From DATKMS01 sp041497995 (GTDB lineage: Bacteria > Desulfobacterota > Binatia > HRBIN30), in the NCBI GenBank assembly GCA_041497995.1, contig JBGQHM010000130.1:1-15398 (forward strand): 15,398 nt of DNA, in the 5' to 3' direction. Made by a program: the position numbers and the translations under genes. Shown piece after piece: positions 1-7,272 of this stretch (its first letter is position 1; every line of letters starts with the position of its first letter). The notes under the pieces were generated by a model. That model saw only the letters and a program-made list of their open reading frames with translations. It was not told the origin of the DNA and made no database searches.

Positions 1-58
1 CCGGCGGCTGGCCGTCGCGGGCGTAGGAGGAAATGCCGATCACCAGTGGACGTGCCAC
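1..58 (-). CDS. Probable gamma-glutamyl-GABA hydrolase (class I glutamine amidotransferase, peptidase C26), 5' end only
   Basis: Only the first 19 codons are present, starting at a GTG at 58-56 and leaving the window at position 1. The peptide reads VARPLVIGISSYARDGQPP. The pattern RPLxIGISxYxRDG matches the N-terminus usual in PuuD-like peptidase C26 proteins, which hydrolyse gamma-glutamyl-GABA or related gamma-glutamyl amides in polyamine breakdown. The GTG lies 3 bases after the TGA of the glutamine synthetase-family gene, which indicates translational coupling in one operon. That neighbour is the expected partner, because it makes the gamma-glutamyl conjugate that such a hydrolase would cleave. 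No strong ribosome-binding site is visible, as expected for a coupled gene. The catalytic Cys-His-Glu triad lies outside the window, so the call rests on 19 residues plus context. Confidence 0.6.
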   Translation of the reverse strand, partial: MARPLVIGISSYARDGQPP

Positions 59-61
59 GGC

Positions 62-1459
62 TCAGGCCCGTTCGAAGAAGCGGCGCCGTTCCCACGTGGT
101 GACCACCTCGTCGAACTTGCGCTGCTCCGTACGCGCGAAGTGCAACAGATGCTCCACCACGTCCGCCCCGAACGCGGCATGGAACAACGGCGACGCTTCA
201 AACTCCGCGATCGCTTCAAGCAGTGTGCCGGGCACACGTGTCAGTCCCTCGGCCGCGTAGAGGTCGCCGCGAAACATCGGCGGCGGCTCGATGTGGTTTG
301 TGAGGCCGTCCAGCCCCGCTGCCAGCGTCGCGGCAAACGCCAGATACGGATTGCCATCGGCACCGGGAACGCGGCACTCGACGCGCAATGACGGACCCTT
401 GCCGACAATGCGGAAGCCAGCCGTACGGTTGTCATATGACCACGCGATTCCGGTCGGAGCGAAGGACCCGGCGCGAAAGCGCTTGTACGAGTTTACATAG
501 GGCGCGAACAGTAGCGTGCAGGCGCGCGCATGACGCATCAGCCCGCCGAGCCACCAGCGGAAGACATCGGGAAGCTTGCCGAGATCGCCTGTAACCGGCG
601 GATCGCCGGCGAACAGCGGCTTGCCCGTGTCCGTCGACCATAAGCTCGAATGCAGATGCATCGAGCTGCCCGCGTAGCGTTCATCGAACTTCGCCATGAA
701 CGTCACGGCCAGCCCTTGCTGAATCGCTACCTCCTTCGCGAGTTGCTTGTAGATGACGTGCCGGTCCGCCATCTCCAGGAAGTCGGTGTACCGCACATTG
801 ATCTCGTGCTGCCCGGGTCCCCACTCGCCCTTGGAGAACTCCACTGGGATTCCGGAGCCATCAAGATGCCGGCGGATCGCGCCGACGAGCGGCTCCTCCT
901 TGAAGCCCTGCAGCGTGTGGTAGTCTTCGATGTACCAACCGAAGGGTTCGAGGTTGTCGAAGCCCTTGCGCTGCGCCGATTCATAGGTCTCGCGCAGGAT
1001 GAAGAACTCGAGCTCCGACGCACCCATCGGCCGCACACCGGCGGTCGCCGCTCGTTCGAGCTGTCGCTTCAAAATCGTGCGCGGCGCAACTTCCACGAGC
1101 GTTTCGTGCTCTTCGTCGTAGACGTCGCACAGCACCAGCGCCGTATGTTCGAGCCACGTCGCCCGGCGCAACGTCGTCAGATCGGGCACGCAATGGACGT
1201 CGCCGTAACCATCCGCCCACGACGCGAACCGGTAACCGGGCACCGGGTCCATCTCCATGTCGCAAGCCAGCAGGTAGTCACAGGTGTGCATCCCATGACC
1301 GAGGATTTCATCGCAAAAGAACCGTCCGCTGATACGCTTGCCGACGAGGCGCCCGTAGAGGTCCGGGAAGACCGTGAGGACCGTCTCGATCTCCCCGCGC
1401 TGCACCAGGTCACGCAGCTCGGGCGCGGTCAACATTCCAATTGCGCGCGTCTCCGGCAT
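62..1459 (-). CDS. Glutamine synthetase-family protein, gamma-glutamylpolyamine synthetase type (PuuA-like)
   Basis: A complete 465-residue protein of the glutamine synthetase type I fold, which joins glutamate to an amine using ATP and two divalent metals. The N-terminal beta-grasp segment FPDLYGRLVGKR is at residues 31-42. Metal and substrate motifs follow in the usual order: SELEFF at 149-153, GEWGPGQHE at 211-219, the HLHSS ATP/metal segment at 268-272, NSYKR at 323-327, and VECRVPGADGNPY at 360-372. The adenylylated-Tyr C-terminal region of true GlnA is not evident. The length (about 465), the GEWGPGQHE variant and the C26-type hydrolase directly downstream favour a gamma-glutamylpolyamine or gamma-glutamylamine synthetase over ammonia-assimilating GlnA. 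An ATG at residue 9 is an alternative start. No strong ribosome-binding site precedes either start. The exact amine substrate cannot be told from sequence. Confidence 0.88.
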   Translation of the reverse strand: MPETRAIGMLTAPELRDLVQRGEIETVLTVFPDLYGRLVGKRISGRFFCDEILGHGMHTCDYLLACDMEMDPVPGYRFASWADGYGDVHCVPDLTTLRRATWLEHTALVLCDVYDEEHETLVEVAPRTILKRQLERAATAGVRPMGASELEFFILRETYESAQRKGFDNLEPFGWYIEDYHTLQGFKEEPLVGAIRRHLDGSGIPVEFSKGEWGPGQHEINVRYTDFLEMADRHVIYKQLAKEVAIQQGLAVTFMAKFDERYAGSSMHLHSSLWSTDTGKPLFAGDPPVTGDLGKLPDVFRWWLGGLMRHARACTLLFAPYVNSYKRFRAGSFAPTGIAWSYDNRTAGFRIVGKGPSLRVECRVPGADGNPYLAFAATLAAGLDGLTNHIEPPPMFRGDLYAAEGLTRVPGTLLEAIAEFEASPLFHAAFGADVVEHLLHFARTEQRKFDEVVTTWERRRFFERA

Positions 1460-1564
1460 GCGCGGTTGTCTAGCATGGCGAGCTGGAACAGAGAACAGGG
1501 AGGAGGTCTGCTACGACCGATGAGCCCGGTGCAGCCTGCGCTACAACTCAGAGGCCTCCCATTT

Positions 1565-2539
1565 TCACCGGGGCTCCGGGGCTCTGGTGGCGCGGGCGGC
1601 GGCGAGTTCTGCGTCGCGGCGGTGGTAGCCGCAAGCGTTGATGAGATTCTCGGCCTCGTCGAGATCAATTGCGGGCGTGCGACCCGGCCACGGATATTCG
1701 GTCGGCGCTCCGCGATCCGCACGCCGTATTCCGAAGAGCCGCGCGCGGTAGAGCAGCGTGTCGACGAGGTGAAGTCGCATGCCGCCCTGCCAGCCGTTCT
1801 GCGCGTTGCCACCGCGGGTGGCCAGGGCGAAGGATTCATCGAGTCGCTGGCGCGCTGTGTCCCACTCGCCCAGGAACGCGTGCAGCCAGGCGCACGGGAG
1901 CAGGGCGCGGGGGAGTTCGTCGTTGTTGTTGGATTCGCGCAGGGTGGCGAGGGCGGTGTCCAAATGGGTTCCGGCAGACGGGAGATGGGAGTTGGGAGAT
2001 AGGAAAATGGCGCGGAGGAGATAGACACGGCCGAGCGTGAGGTGGTCGAGGGCGATCGAGAGAAGGTTACCGGTAGGCGTGACCCATTCGAGCGTCTGTG
2101 CGGCGCGGCGCTCGATGTCAGCGAGGTTGGAAAGGTGCGCAGCCGTCTCGGCTGCGAGTTCGGGCTGCATCTTGCCGCCCGCCTCATCGTGTCCGACGCT
2201 AGGCGAACCCGCAGGCGGAAAGCCTGGGCGCCGTTTCCACGCGGCGCGCTCGGCGGCGGCGAGCAGAAGGTCGCAATACTGGTAGCCTCGCAGCGAGTAC
2301 AGGATCGGGTAGCCAGGCTGGCTCTCCGCCTGCATGGCCTCGGCCTCGTCAAAGAGTGTGTGGCTCGCCTCCACCCGTCCCGCTTGGTGCAGCGCGTTGG
2401 CGTGGGCGGTGCGGGTAGTCACCCGGTCGGCGAAGGCGACCGACCGGGCTGCGGTCGCCTCGGCGCCGGGCACGTCGCCGAGCGTGAGCTCCAGTTCGCT
2501 CAGGTTGCTGGCGTACGTGCCAGCGTTCATCCAGTCCTC
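1565..2539 (-). pseudogene. Fragment 4 of the broken gene: C-terminal TPR-like repeats
   Basis: This segment is in the same frame as fragment 3, directly after the TAA. It reads EDWMNAGTYASNLSELELTL and continues with paired amphipathic helices such as ALHQAGRVEASHTLFDEAEA, SLRGYQYCDLLLAAAERAAW, ALDHLTLGRVYLLRA and LPCAWLHAFLGEWDTARQRL, then DEAENLINACGYHRRDAELA before the TGA at 1567-1565. This is a tetratricopeptide-like superhelix, the usual sensor or binding part of STAND proteins. A second translated period-7 array (1979-2006, peptide LSPNSHLPS) sits between two helices. An ATG at 2530 would allow a free TPR fragment of 321 residues, but the seamless sense on both sides of the TAA suggests a CAA (Gln) to TAA mutation. 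Confidence 0.75.
1979..2006 (-). repeat. Period-7 degenerate array, translated inside the pseudogene (coding-strand unit TCTCCCA)
   Basis: There are four adjacent 7-bp units on the minus strand: TTTCCTA, TCTCCCA, ACTCCCA and TCTCCCG. The translated product is FLSPNSHLPS between two TPR-like helices. The array has the same unit length as the one at 3002-3036 but an unrelated unit sequence. Confidence 0.8.
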
Positions 2540-3566
2540 TTACCGTGCGGCCAACTCTATCCCCTCGCGCATCGGGTCCCGCGCATCGGCCAGGCGGTTC
2601 AGCCCACTGAGACCTGCGGCGGCTTCGTTCAGCAGCCAAGCTTGGGCAGCCGGCGTCAATTCCGCTGCGAGCCGCCGCCACGGCTCGACGAAGAAACAGG
2701 CCACCGCCGCGAGGTCCATCCCGAGCAGGCCCAGTTTCCTGCGGCTGTAGAAGCTATGGGAGCCTGCGGTGCCGCGCTGGATCCGGTCGCGGTACACCCC
2801 GGCGCGCGCTTCATCGAAGCGCCCGGCTTTGCACCCGTGGGCGACGGCTTGGTAGAGGGGTAGGAGGCCGTCGCGGCCCTCCGGCCAGTAGGGGACGCTG
2901 CCGCACAGATGCTCGTAGAGCCGGGCATGGGCTGCCTGTGCGACGCCGCGCTCCCGCAACTGCGTGTCGAAGTATTCCCGTAGGAGCGGGTGAGTGTCCA
3001 CGGATTGCCGATTGCGGACTTCGGATTGCGGATTCTTGAACGGCTGTGCGGGGCCGACGTTTGTAGTGCGTTCCTGGCGCGCCGCCATCTCAGCGCGCGC
3101 CTCCTTCTCCCCATACCCGTTCACTTTCCCCGGTACCCATTCGGAGGTCTCGATAAGGTCCAAGTCGACGAGAGCGGAAACGGCGATTTCCCAATCCTGT
3201 TCGCCGATATCCACCAGCGGGTCAGTGAGGCCAGAAATTGCGGGAGCTTTGCAAAGCGCGGCGAGGCAGTCGGGCGTAGCCGGCCGGTCAAAGAGTCCGA
3301 GCAGCCGAAGAATGGCGAGTTCGACACGGGAGCCTTCCTTTTCAAACCACTCCTCGTAGGCCGCAAAGACGCGGAAGGCGTGGCCGTCTTGAGTACGGCC
3401 GTCGGCTTCCTGGAAGTGGAAGCAGTCGCGGTGGGCGATGTCCGGCGCGCTGCGGAAGGCCATTTTCAGGTAACGTCCCATGAGAGACAACGTGAGGGCG
3501 TGGCCTTTGACTTCGGCGCTGGCGCGCTGGAGTTCGGCGTTGGGGCCGATGACGCCGTGCGCGTCA
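2540..3566 (-). pseudogene. Fragment 3 of the broken gene: winged-helix and start of helical repeats
   Basis: This segment lies in the shifted frame, from the frameshift near 3566 to the TAA at 2542-2540. It starts GVIGPNAELQRASAEVKGHA and continues LTLSLMGRYLK, which is the expected end of the NTPase lid region. AILRLLGLFDRPATPDCLAA and THPLLREYFDTQLRE then fit a winged helix plus linker of a STAND protein. The following LYEHLCGSVPYW, YQAVAHGCKAGRFDEA and LLNEAAAGLSGLNRLADA begin the TPR-like helices. A period-7 repeat is translated inside this part (peptide NPQSEVRNRQS, from 3002-3036) just before the winged-helix motif THPLLREYF. A TTG at 3490 could in theory start a truncated product, but nothing supports its use. 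Confidence 0.75.
3002..3036 (-). repeat. Period-7 degenerate array, translated inside the pseudogene (coding-strand unit GCAATCC)
   Basis: There are five adjacent 7-bp units. On the minus (coding) strand they are AGAATCC, GCAATCC, GAAGTCC, GCAATCG and GCAATCC. Because 7 is not a multiple of 3, a perfect array encodes a seven-residue repeat that cycles through all three frames (AIRNPQS). The observed peptide NPQSEVRNRQS fits that pattern, so the array is read through without stops. It lies in a linker before the winged-helix motif. Confidence 0.85.
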
Positions 3567-4125
3567 GGACGAGGGCGCCGGCGGCGTCAGCGAGGTGGTC
3601 GAGCCGCCACTCTGGCGTGGTGGTGTCGCGCGTGGAGGCAAGGTCAGCGACGGGCTCGCGGGTGGTGACGAGGCAGAGGCCGCGCCCGGCGCTCTGCAAC
3701 CCGGCGAACAAGGCGCGGAGGGCGTCGTCCTTCGGCTCCCCCGTCTGCGGGCCGGGCGGATGTTGGAGTGGCTCGAGACCATCGAGGATGAGCAGCGTGC
3801 GGTGCTGCGTGATGAGCGCGGCGAGGCGCGCGCCCTTGTCCCACGCTTGCGCGGCGCTGTCTGCCATCACCGGGTCGCCAAAGAACTTAAGCGCCGCGGC
3901 GACGAAGATGGTGGCGTCAGCCGCGCTCTGCGCACCGGCCTTGTCGTCCTCGCGCGTGCCTTGGCTGTAGAAGGACCAATCGAAGTAACGCTCGACGCCG
4001 CCGTGCCCATCGCGCGCCAGCAGCGCGTCCTTCCACCGCGAGGCGACGGTGGTCTTCCCTGCCCCACCGATGGCGACGAGCGAGACGATCTGCGCGCGCC
4101 CGGGTTTTTCCGCAAGCGCATCCGC
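3466..4125 (-). pseudogene. Fragment 2 of the broken gene: P-loop NTPase core
   Basis: An open segment in the same frame as the DUF4062 part, immediately after the TAG. It carries the Walker A motif AIGGAGKTT at 4074-4048, then ERYFDWSFYSQGTRED, a Walker B-like strand RTLLILDGLEPLQ and the sensor-like LCLVTTREPVADLA. This is the order seen in STAND/NACHT-type NTPases. The correct frame is lost near 3566; beyond that point the frame reads out-of-register residues (RTASSAPTPN and on) to a TGA at 3466. The first possible start codon in this segment is the GTG-ATG pair near 3870, after the Walker A motif, so any protein made from here would lack nucleotide binding. Confidence 0.75.
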
Positions 4126-4716
4126 CTACAGGGCGTCGAGGTCGGCGAGAACTTTCTCGCGTCCCTCGAAGACGCCGGTGTCGTGCTTCTTCGGGAGCTT
4201 GCTGGGCGCGGCGGTGAAGGACTGATCGCGGACGATGGGAATCTCGGCAACGAGTTTGCACAGCTCTGCTTTGTCTTTGAATTCGTAGTAGAGGTTGTTC
4301 TCGCCGGTGACGGCCGTGCGATGGACGATCTGCAAGGCGGTAGCCTCGGCGTCGTCGGGAATTTCATCGTCCTGTTTCGGGTCGCGTATGTCGGCTGTGG
4401 CAGAGAGGAAGCGGAAGATGGGCTTGCCGAGTTTCTTCGCAACGTCCCATTCCATCTGCGTGTACGAGCGGCGGGGTACGCCCTCCGGGCGCTGCTTTGG
4501 CTCGGCGCCGAAGAGAAAGCCGACGATGCAGACGACGGCGTCGGCCTCTTTGATCCTCTCCGTCAGCATGGCCTCGACCTCGCGGTAGTCGGGCGAAAAG
4601 CTGGGCTGGTTCTCGGCGAAACAGCCCTTCATCTGGACCTCGTTTTCCACGGCCCCGCGGAAGGAGGCGAGCTCCCGGGAGACGCCACTGAGGAAGATCG
4701 TGGGCCGAGTTTTCAT
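4126..4716 (-). pseudogene. Fragment 1 of the broken gene: DUF4062 domain
   Basis: An open segment of 196 codons, from ATG 4716 to the amber codon at 4128-4126. It begins MKTRPTIFLSGVSRELASFR, the typical start of DUF4062 (a TIR/SIR2-like alpha/beta fold that opens many NTPase fusions). It continues with VVCIVGFLFGAEP (residues about 67-79), RRSYTQMEWDVAKKLGKPIF and a segment with LYYEFKDKAELCKLVAEIP. It ends in VFEGREKVLADLDAL, a sequence that in STAND proteins leads straight into the P-loop. A further in-frame ATG lies upstream (4725), but the conserved strand starts just after 4716. This piece could still be made as a free DUF4062 protein. A ribosome-binding site is not obvious. Confidence 0.8.
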
Positions 4717-4931
4717 CTGCTCATCGGAACTCGGCCGAGAGGGCGGGGCTTGCATCGGCAAGTTCTTCGCCGGATGAAGCAACGCACGCGGAATCTGCGA
4801 ATCGACGGGTCCATCAGCACAAGTCGACGGAGGATAGTACTGCGGCAGCAAGAGGGTCAACCGGCTGCGTCACTGGCGCAATCAATGTTGTGCTGCTTCG
4901 ACCGAATGGCACGGGCACAGGGCGGACTCAT

Positions 4932-5016
4932 CCCCCTTCCTTACCAAGGAGGGGGCAAGGGGGAGGTTGCCCTGAGCGCATCGAACCTCCCCTGACCCCT
5001 CCTTGGTAAGGAGGGG
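4932..5016. repeat. Imperfect inverted repeat, about 33-bp arms, MITE- or REP-like
   Basis: The left arm at 4932-4968 and the right arm at 4984-5016 are reverse complements apart from a few one-base gaps and mismatches. Both contain CCTTACCAAGGAGG or its complement, and end in GGGGAGGTT-like sequence next to a short loop (4969-4983). Each arm is itself partly palindromic (CCTT-ACC-AAGG), so the whole can form a long cruciform with side hairpins. It has no coding content. Confidence 0.85.
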
Positions 5017-5053
5017 AACCTTTTCGCATACCCCGGTCAGAGAGTGAGGCTCC

Positions 5054-5083
5054 CATCGGTGCTCATCCGTGTTCATCTGTGGT
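5054..5083. repeat. Period-10 tandem repeat, three units
   Basis: The three 10-bp units are CATCGGTGCT, CATCCGTGTT and CATCTGTGGT, sharing CATCNGTGNT. The array lies 50 bases upstream of the beta-glucosidase start. On the minus strand it reads as the peptide MNTDEHRW, which I regard as a translation of the repeat and not a gene. Confidence 0.8.
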
Positions 5084-5135
5084 TGCATTTCTCCCCGTTC
5101 CGTTCTTTTCTCGCCACGCAACGGAGGGTGATCGC

Positions 5136-6467
5136 ATGCTGAAGTTTCCCGATGGCTTTCTCTGGGGTACGGCGACGGCCGCGTATCAGATCGAGGGCGC
5201 GCACGACGCCGACGGTAAGGGACCGTCGATCTGGGACACGTTCTCTCACATTCCCGGCAAGGTCTTCGAGAACCAGACCGGCGATGTGGCGTGCGATCAC
5301 TACCATCGGTACCGCGATGACGTCGCGATCATGACCGAGCTGGGGCTGGGCGCGTATCGCTTTTCGGTGTCGTGGCCGCGCGTCATTCCCGGCGGCACCG
5401 GTGCGGCGAATCAGAAGGGGCTCGACTTCTACAGCAAGCTGGTGGACGCGTTGCTGGAGCGCAAGATCCGGCCGTTCGTCACGCTCTACCATTGGGATCT
5501 GCCGCAAGCGATGGAGGATCGCGGCGGCTGGGGCGCGCGCGAGACGGCGACCGCGTTTGGCGAGTACGCGGCGCTCATGGGACGGACGTTGGGTGATCGG
5601 GTGAAGGACTGGATCACGCTGAACGAGCCGCTCGCATCGACAACCGCCGGCTACGTCTTCGGCATTCACGCGCCCGGGAAGCAGGATCCGAGGCTGGCGT
5701 TTCAGGTGTCGCATCACCTCAATCTGGCGCACGGCCACGCCGTGCGCGCGTTACGCGCCACGGTGCCCAACTCGCACGTCGGCATCACTCACGTATCGAT
5801 GCCGGTCTATCCGGCGAGCGACTCCGAGGCCGATCGGCAAGCCGCACGCCGCTACGACGGTGTGGTGAATCGCTGGTACTGGGACCCGCCGCTGCGCGGT
5901 TCGTACCCGTCCGACGTACTCGAACGTCTGGGGCCGATGGCACCGGCGATCGAAGACGGCGACCTCAAGCTGGTGTCGCCGCCAATCGATTTCTTTGGAC
6001 ACAACAGCTACACGCGCGCCGTCGTCAAAGACGACCCGTCTTCAATGGTGATGGGAGCCACGCAAGTGCCGCAGACCGACAAGCCGAAGACCGAGATGGG
6101 CTGGGAGGTCTACCCCGACCACCTCTACGATGCGCTGACGCGCATCACCCGCGACTATGACGCGCCGGACATCTACATCACCGAGAATGGCGCCGCGTAC
6201 GTCGATGCAGTCGTCAACGGCGTCGTCGACGATCCGCAACGCGTTGACTACCTGCGCACGCATCTCTCGGCGGCGCATCGCGCCATCGAAGACGGAGCGA
6301 AGCTCCGCGGCTACTTCTGCTGGTCGATGCTCGACAACTTCGAATGGTCGTACGGCTACTCGAAGCGTTTCGGCATCGTCTACGTCGACTACGCCACGCA
6401 GCGTCGCATCGTGAAGGCGAGCGGCCGATTCTTTGGCGAGGCGGCGCGGCGGAACGCGATCGTATAG
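5136..6467 (+). CDS. Beta-glucosidase, glycoside hydrolase family 1
   Basis: A 443-residue GH1 enzyme of normal family length, which cleaves terminal beta-linked glucose or related sugars from glycosides with retention. It starts MLKFPDGFLWGTATAAYQIE, the standard GH1 N-terminal signature. The acid/base Glu is E164 in TLNEP and the nucleophile is E350 in YITENG. The sugar-binding residues are present, including YHWDLPQ and the C-terminal DNFEWSYGYSKRFG. I chose the ATG at 5136 because GGAGGGTG lies about 7 bases upstream and homology begins there; upstream in-frame codons come from repeat-flanking sequence. There is no signal peptide, so it should act in the cytoplasm. The next gene starts 12 bases downstream on the same strand, so co-transcription is likely although the functions look unrelated. 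Confidence 0.95.
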   Translation: MLKFPDGFLWGTATAAYQIEGAHDADGKGPSIWDTFSHIPGKVFENQTGDVACDHYHRYRDDVAIMTELGLGAYRFSVSWPRVIPGGTGAANQKGLDFYSKLVDALLERKIRPFVTLYHWDLPQAMEDRGGWGARETATAFGEYAALMGRTLGDRVKDWITLNEPLASTTAGYVFGIHAPGKQDPRLAFQVSHHLNLAHGHAVRALRATVPNSHVGITHVSMPVYPASDSEADRQAARRYDGVVNRWYWDPPLRGSYPSDVLERLGPMAPAIEDGDLKLVSPPIDFFGHNSYTRAVVKDDPSSMVMGATQVPQTDKPKTEMGWEVYPDHLYDALTRITRDYDAPDIYITENGAAYVDAVVNGVVDDPQRVDYLRTHLSAAHRAIEDGAKLRGYFCWSMLDNFEWSYGYSKRFGIVYVDYATQRRIVKASGRFFGEAARRNAIV

Positions 6468-6479
6468 ACACGCCGGTCC

Positions 6480-7253
6480 ATGGCGCGGCCCCTCATCGAC
6501 TTCGGCACCACCGCCGGTGACTACGCGCAACACCGGCCGGGTTTCCCGGATGCCTTCTTCGACCATGTGCGACGCTACGGCATCGGCGGTGCCGGGCAGC
6601 GGGTATTGGACATCGGCACGGGAACGGGCACACTCGCGCGCGGCTTCGCTCAACGTGGCTGCCACGCGATTGGTGTGGACCCCTCACCGGAGATGCTGCA
6701 CGAGGCGGTCGCTCTGACACGCGCCGCCGGCGGCAGCGCGCAATACGTGTGCGCTCGCGCCGAGGCGACGGGTATGACCGCTGGCGTCTTCGACGTCGTC
6801 TGCGCCGGGCAGTGCTGGCACTGGTTCGATCGTGCGGCGGCCGCAGCCGAAGCGAGGCGCGTATTACGTGCCGGCGGCCATGCACTCATCGGCTACTTCA
6901 CCTACCTGTCAGAACCCGGCACGCTCGGCGGCGAGACCGAAGCGTTGGTGCTGCGTCATAACCCAAGCTGGCCGCTCGCCGGCAGTGACGGCCGCGTGCC
7001 GTGGTTTGCCGCCGATCTCACCGCCCAAGGGCTCGAACCCGTCGACATCTTCGAGTTCGACATGCCCATCAGCTTCACGCACGCGTCGTGGCGCGGCCGC
7101 CTACGCGCCTGCAACGGCGTGCTCACCTTGCCACCCGCGACACTCGCCGCCTTCGATGCAGACCTCGCAGCGTTGCTGGCCGAACGGTATCCGGAGCCGC
7201 TGCTCGTGCTGCACCGCATCTATGGGATCGTCGTGCGCAAGTCTGCGCAGTGA
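6480..7253 (+). CDS. Class I SAM-dependent methyltransferase (Methyltransf_11-like)
   Basis: A 257-residue protein with a Rossmann-type methyltransferase fold. Motif I (VLDIGTGTG) is at residues 42-50, the acidic end of strand 2 is D67 in GVDPSPEML, the motif-II-like region is CARAEATGM (91-99), and FDVVCAGQCWHWFDR is at 104-118. The WHWFD signature is common in the Methyltransf_11 proteins often annotated as generic or ubiquinone/menaquinone-type methyltransferases. The C-terminal third (PISFTHASWRGRLRACNGVL) resembles the cap of small-molecule methyltransferases of this group. The substrate cannot be inferred. It begins 12 bases after the beta-glucosidase stop without a clear ribosome-binding site, and the NUDIX gene follows after 19 bases, which suggests one transcript. 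Confidence 0.85.
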   Translation: MARPLIDFGTTAGDYAQHRPGFPDAFFDHVRRYGIGGAGQRVLDIGTGTGTLARGFAQRGCHAIGVDPSPEMLHEAVALTRAAGGSAQYVCARAEATGMTAGVFDVVCAGQCWHWFDRAAAAAEARRVLRAGGHALIGYFTYLSEPGTLGGETEALVLRHNPSWPLAGSDGRVPWFAADLTAQGLEPVDIFEFDMPISFTHASWRGRLRACNGVLTLPPATLAAFDADLAALLAERYPEPLLVLHRIYGIVVRKSAQ

Positions 7254-7272
7254 GTCCGTCGCTCGCGCCGTC

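Larger units (their letters stand above)
1565..4716 (-). pseudogene. Broken DUF4062 / P-loop NTPase / TPR protein (STAND-like), three inactivating lesions
   Basis: Four consecutive open segments on the minus strand read as one protein of about 1050 codons. An N-terminal DUF4062 domain (from ATG 4716) is followed by a P-loop NTPase, a winged-helix-like part ending in THPLLREYF, and alpha-helical TPR-like repeats up to the TGA at 1565. Three lesions break it. A TAG at 4128-4126 lies in frame between LDAL and ADAL. A one-base loss near 3566 separates ALVLT from GVIGPNAELQ. A TAA at 2542-2540 lies in frame between ELAAR and EDWMNAG. No ATG, GTG or TTG occurs between the TAG and the Walker A motif, so the NTPase cannot simply be a separate gene. 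The span of 3152 bases plus one missing base is exactly 1051 codons. Proteins with this domain order resemble STAND ATPases, several of which sense invaders; a defence role here is inference. Confidence 0.85.
4717..5135. other. Gene-free stretch with two repeat elements
   Basis: This is a 419-base gap between the divergent starts of the DUF4062 pseudogene (minus) and the beta-glucosidase (plus). It holds the inverted repeat at 4932-5016 and the period-10 repeat at 5054-5083. Promoters for both flanking genes would be expected here, but I see no convincing -35/-10 pair. The short frames it contains, including one reading MNTDEHRW, come from the repeats and are not genes. Confidence 0.6.

Noticed and set aside
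650..2002. A 450-codon open frame on the plus strand
   Set aside because: It lies antisense to the glutamine synthetase gene and the pseudogene. Its product is an Arg/Val/Glu-rich shadow with no motif, typical of GC-rich coding DNA.
4126..4128. Amber codon as a natural gene boundary or recoded codon
   Set aside because: No start codon occurs between it and the Walker A motif. Two other lesions of different types exist in the same gene, and TAG, TAA and TGA all end other genes or frames here, so recoding is not supported.
3595..4995. A 466-codon open frame on the plus strand
   Set aside because: It is antisense to the NTPase and DUF4062 segments and runs into the inverted repeat. Its translation shows no domain, while the minus strand has clear motifs.
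4882..5121. A small minus-strand frame with the peptide MNTDEHRW
   Set aside because: The peptide is the translation of the period-10 and inverted repeats. It has no ribosome-binding site and no conserved gene features.
5079..5135. Longer start for the beta-glucosidase
   Set aside because: The extra 19 codons derive from sequence just after the period-10 repeat and lack homology. The ATG at 5136 has a good ribosome-binding site and the standard GH1 start.
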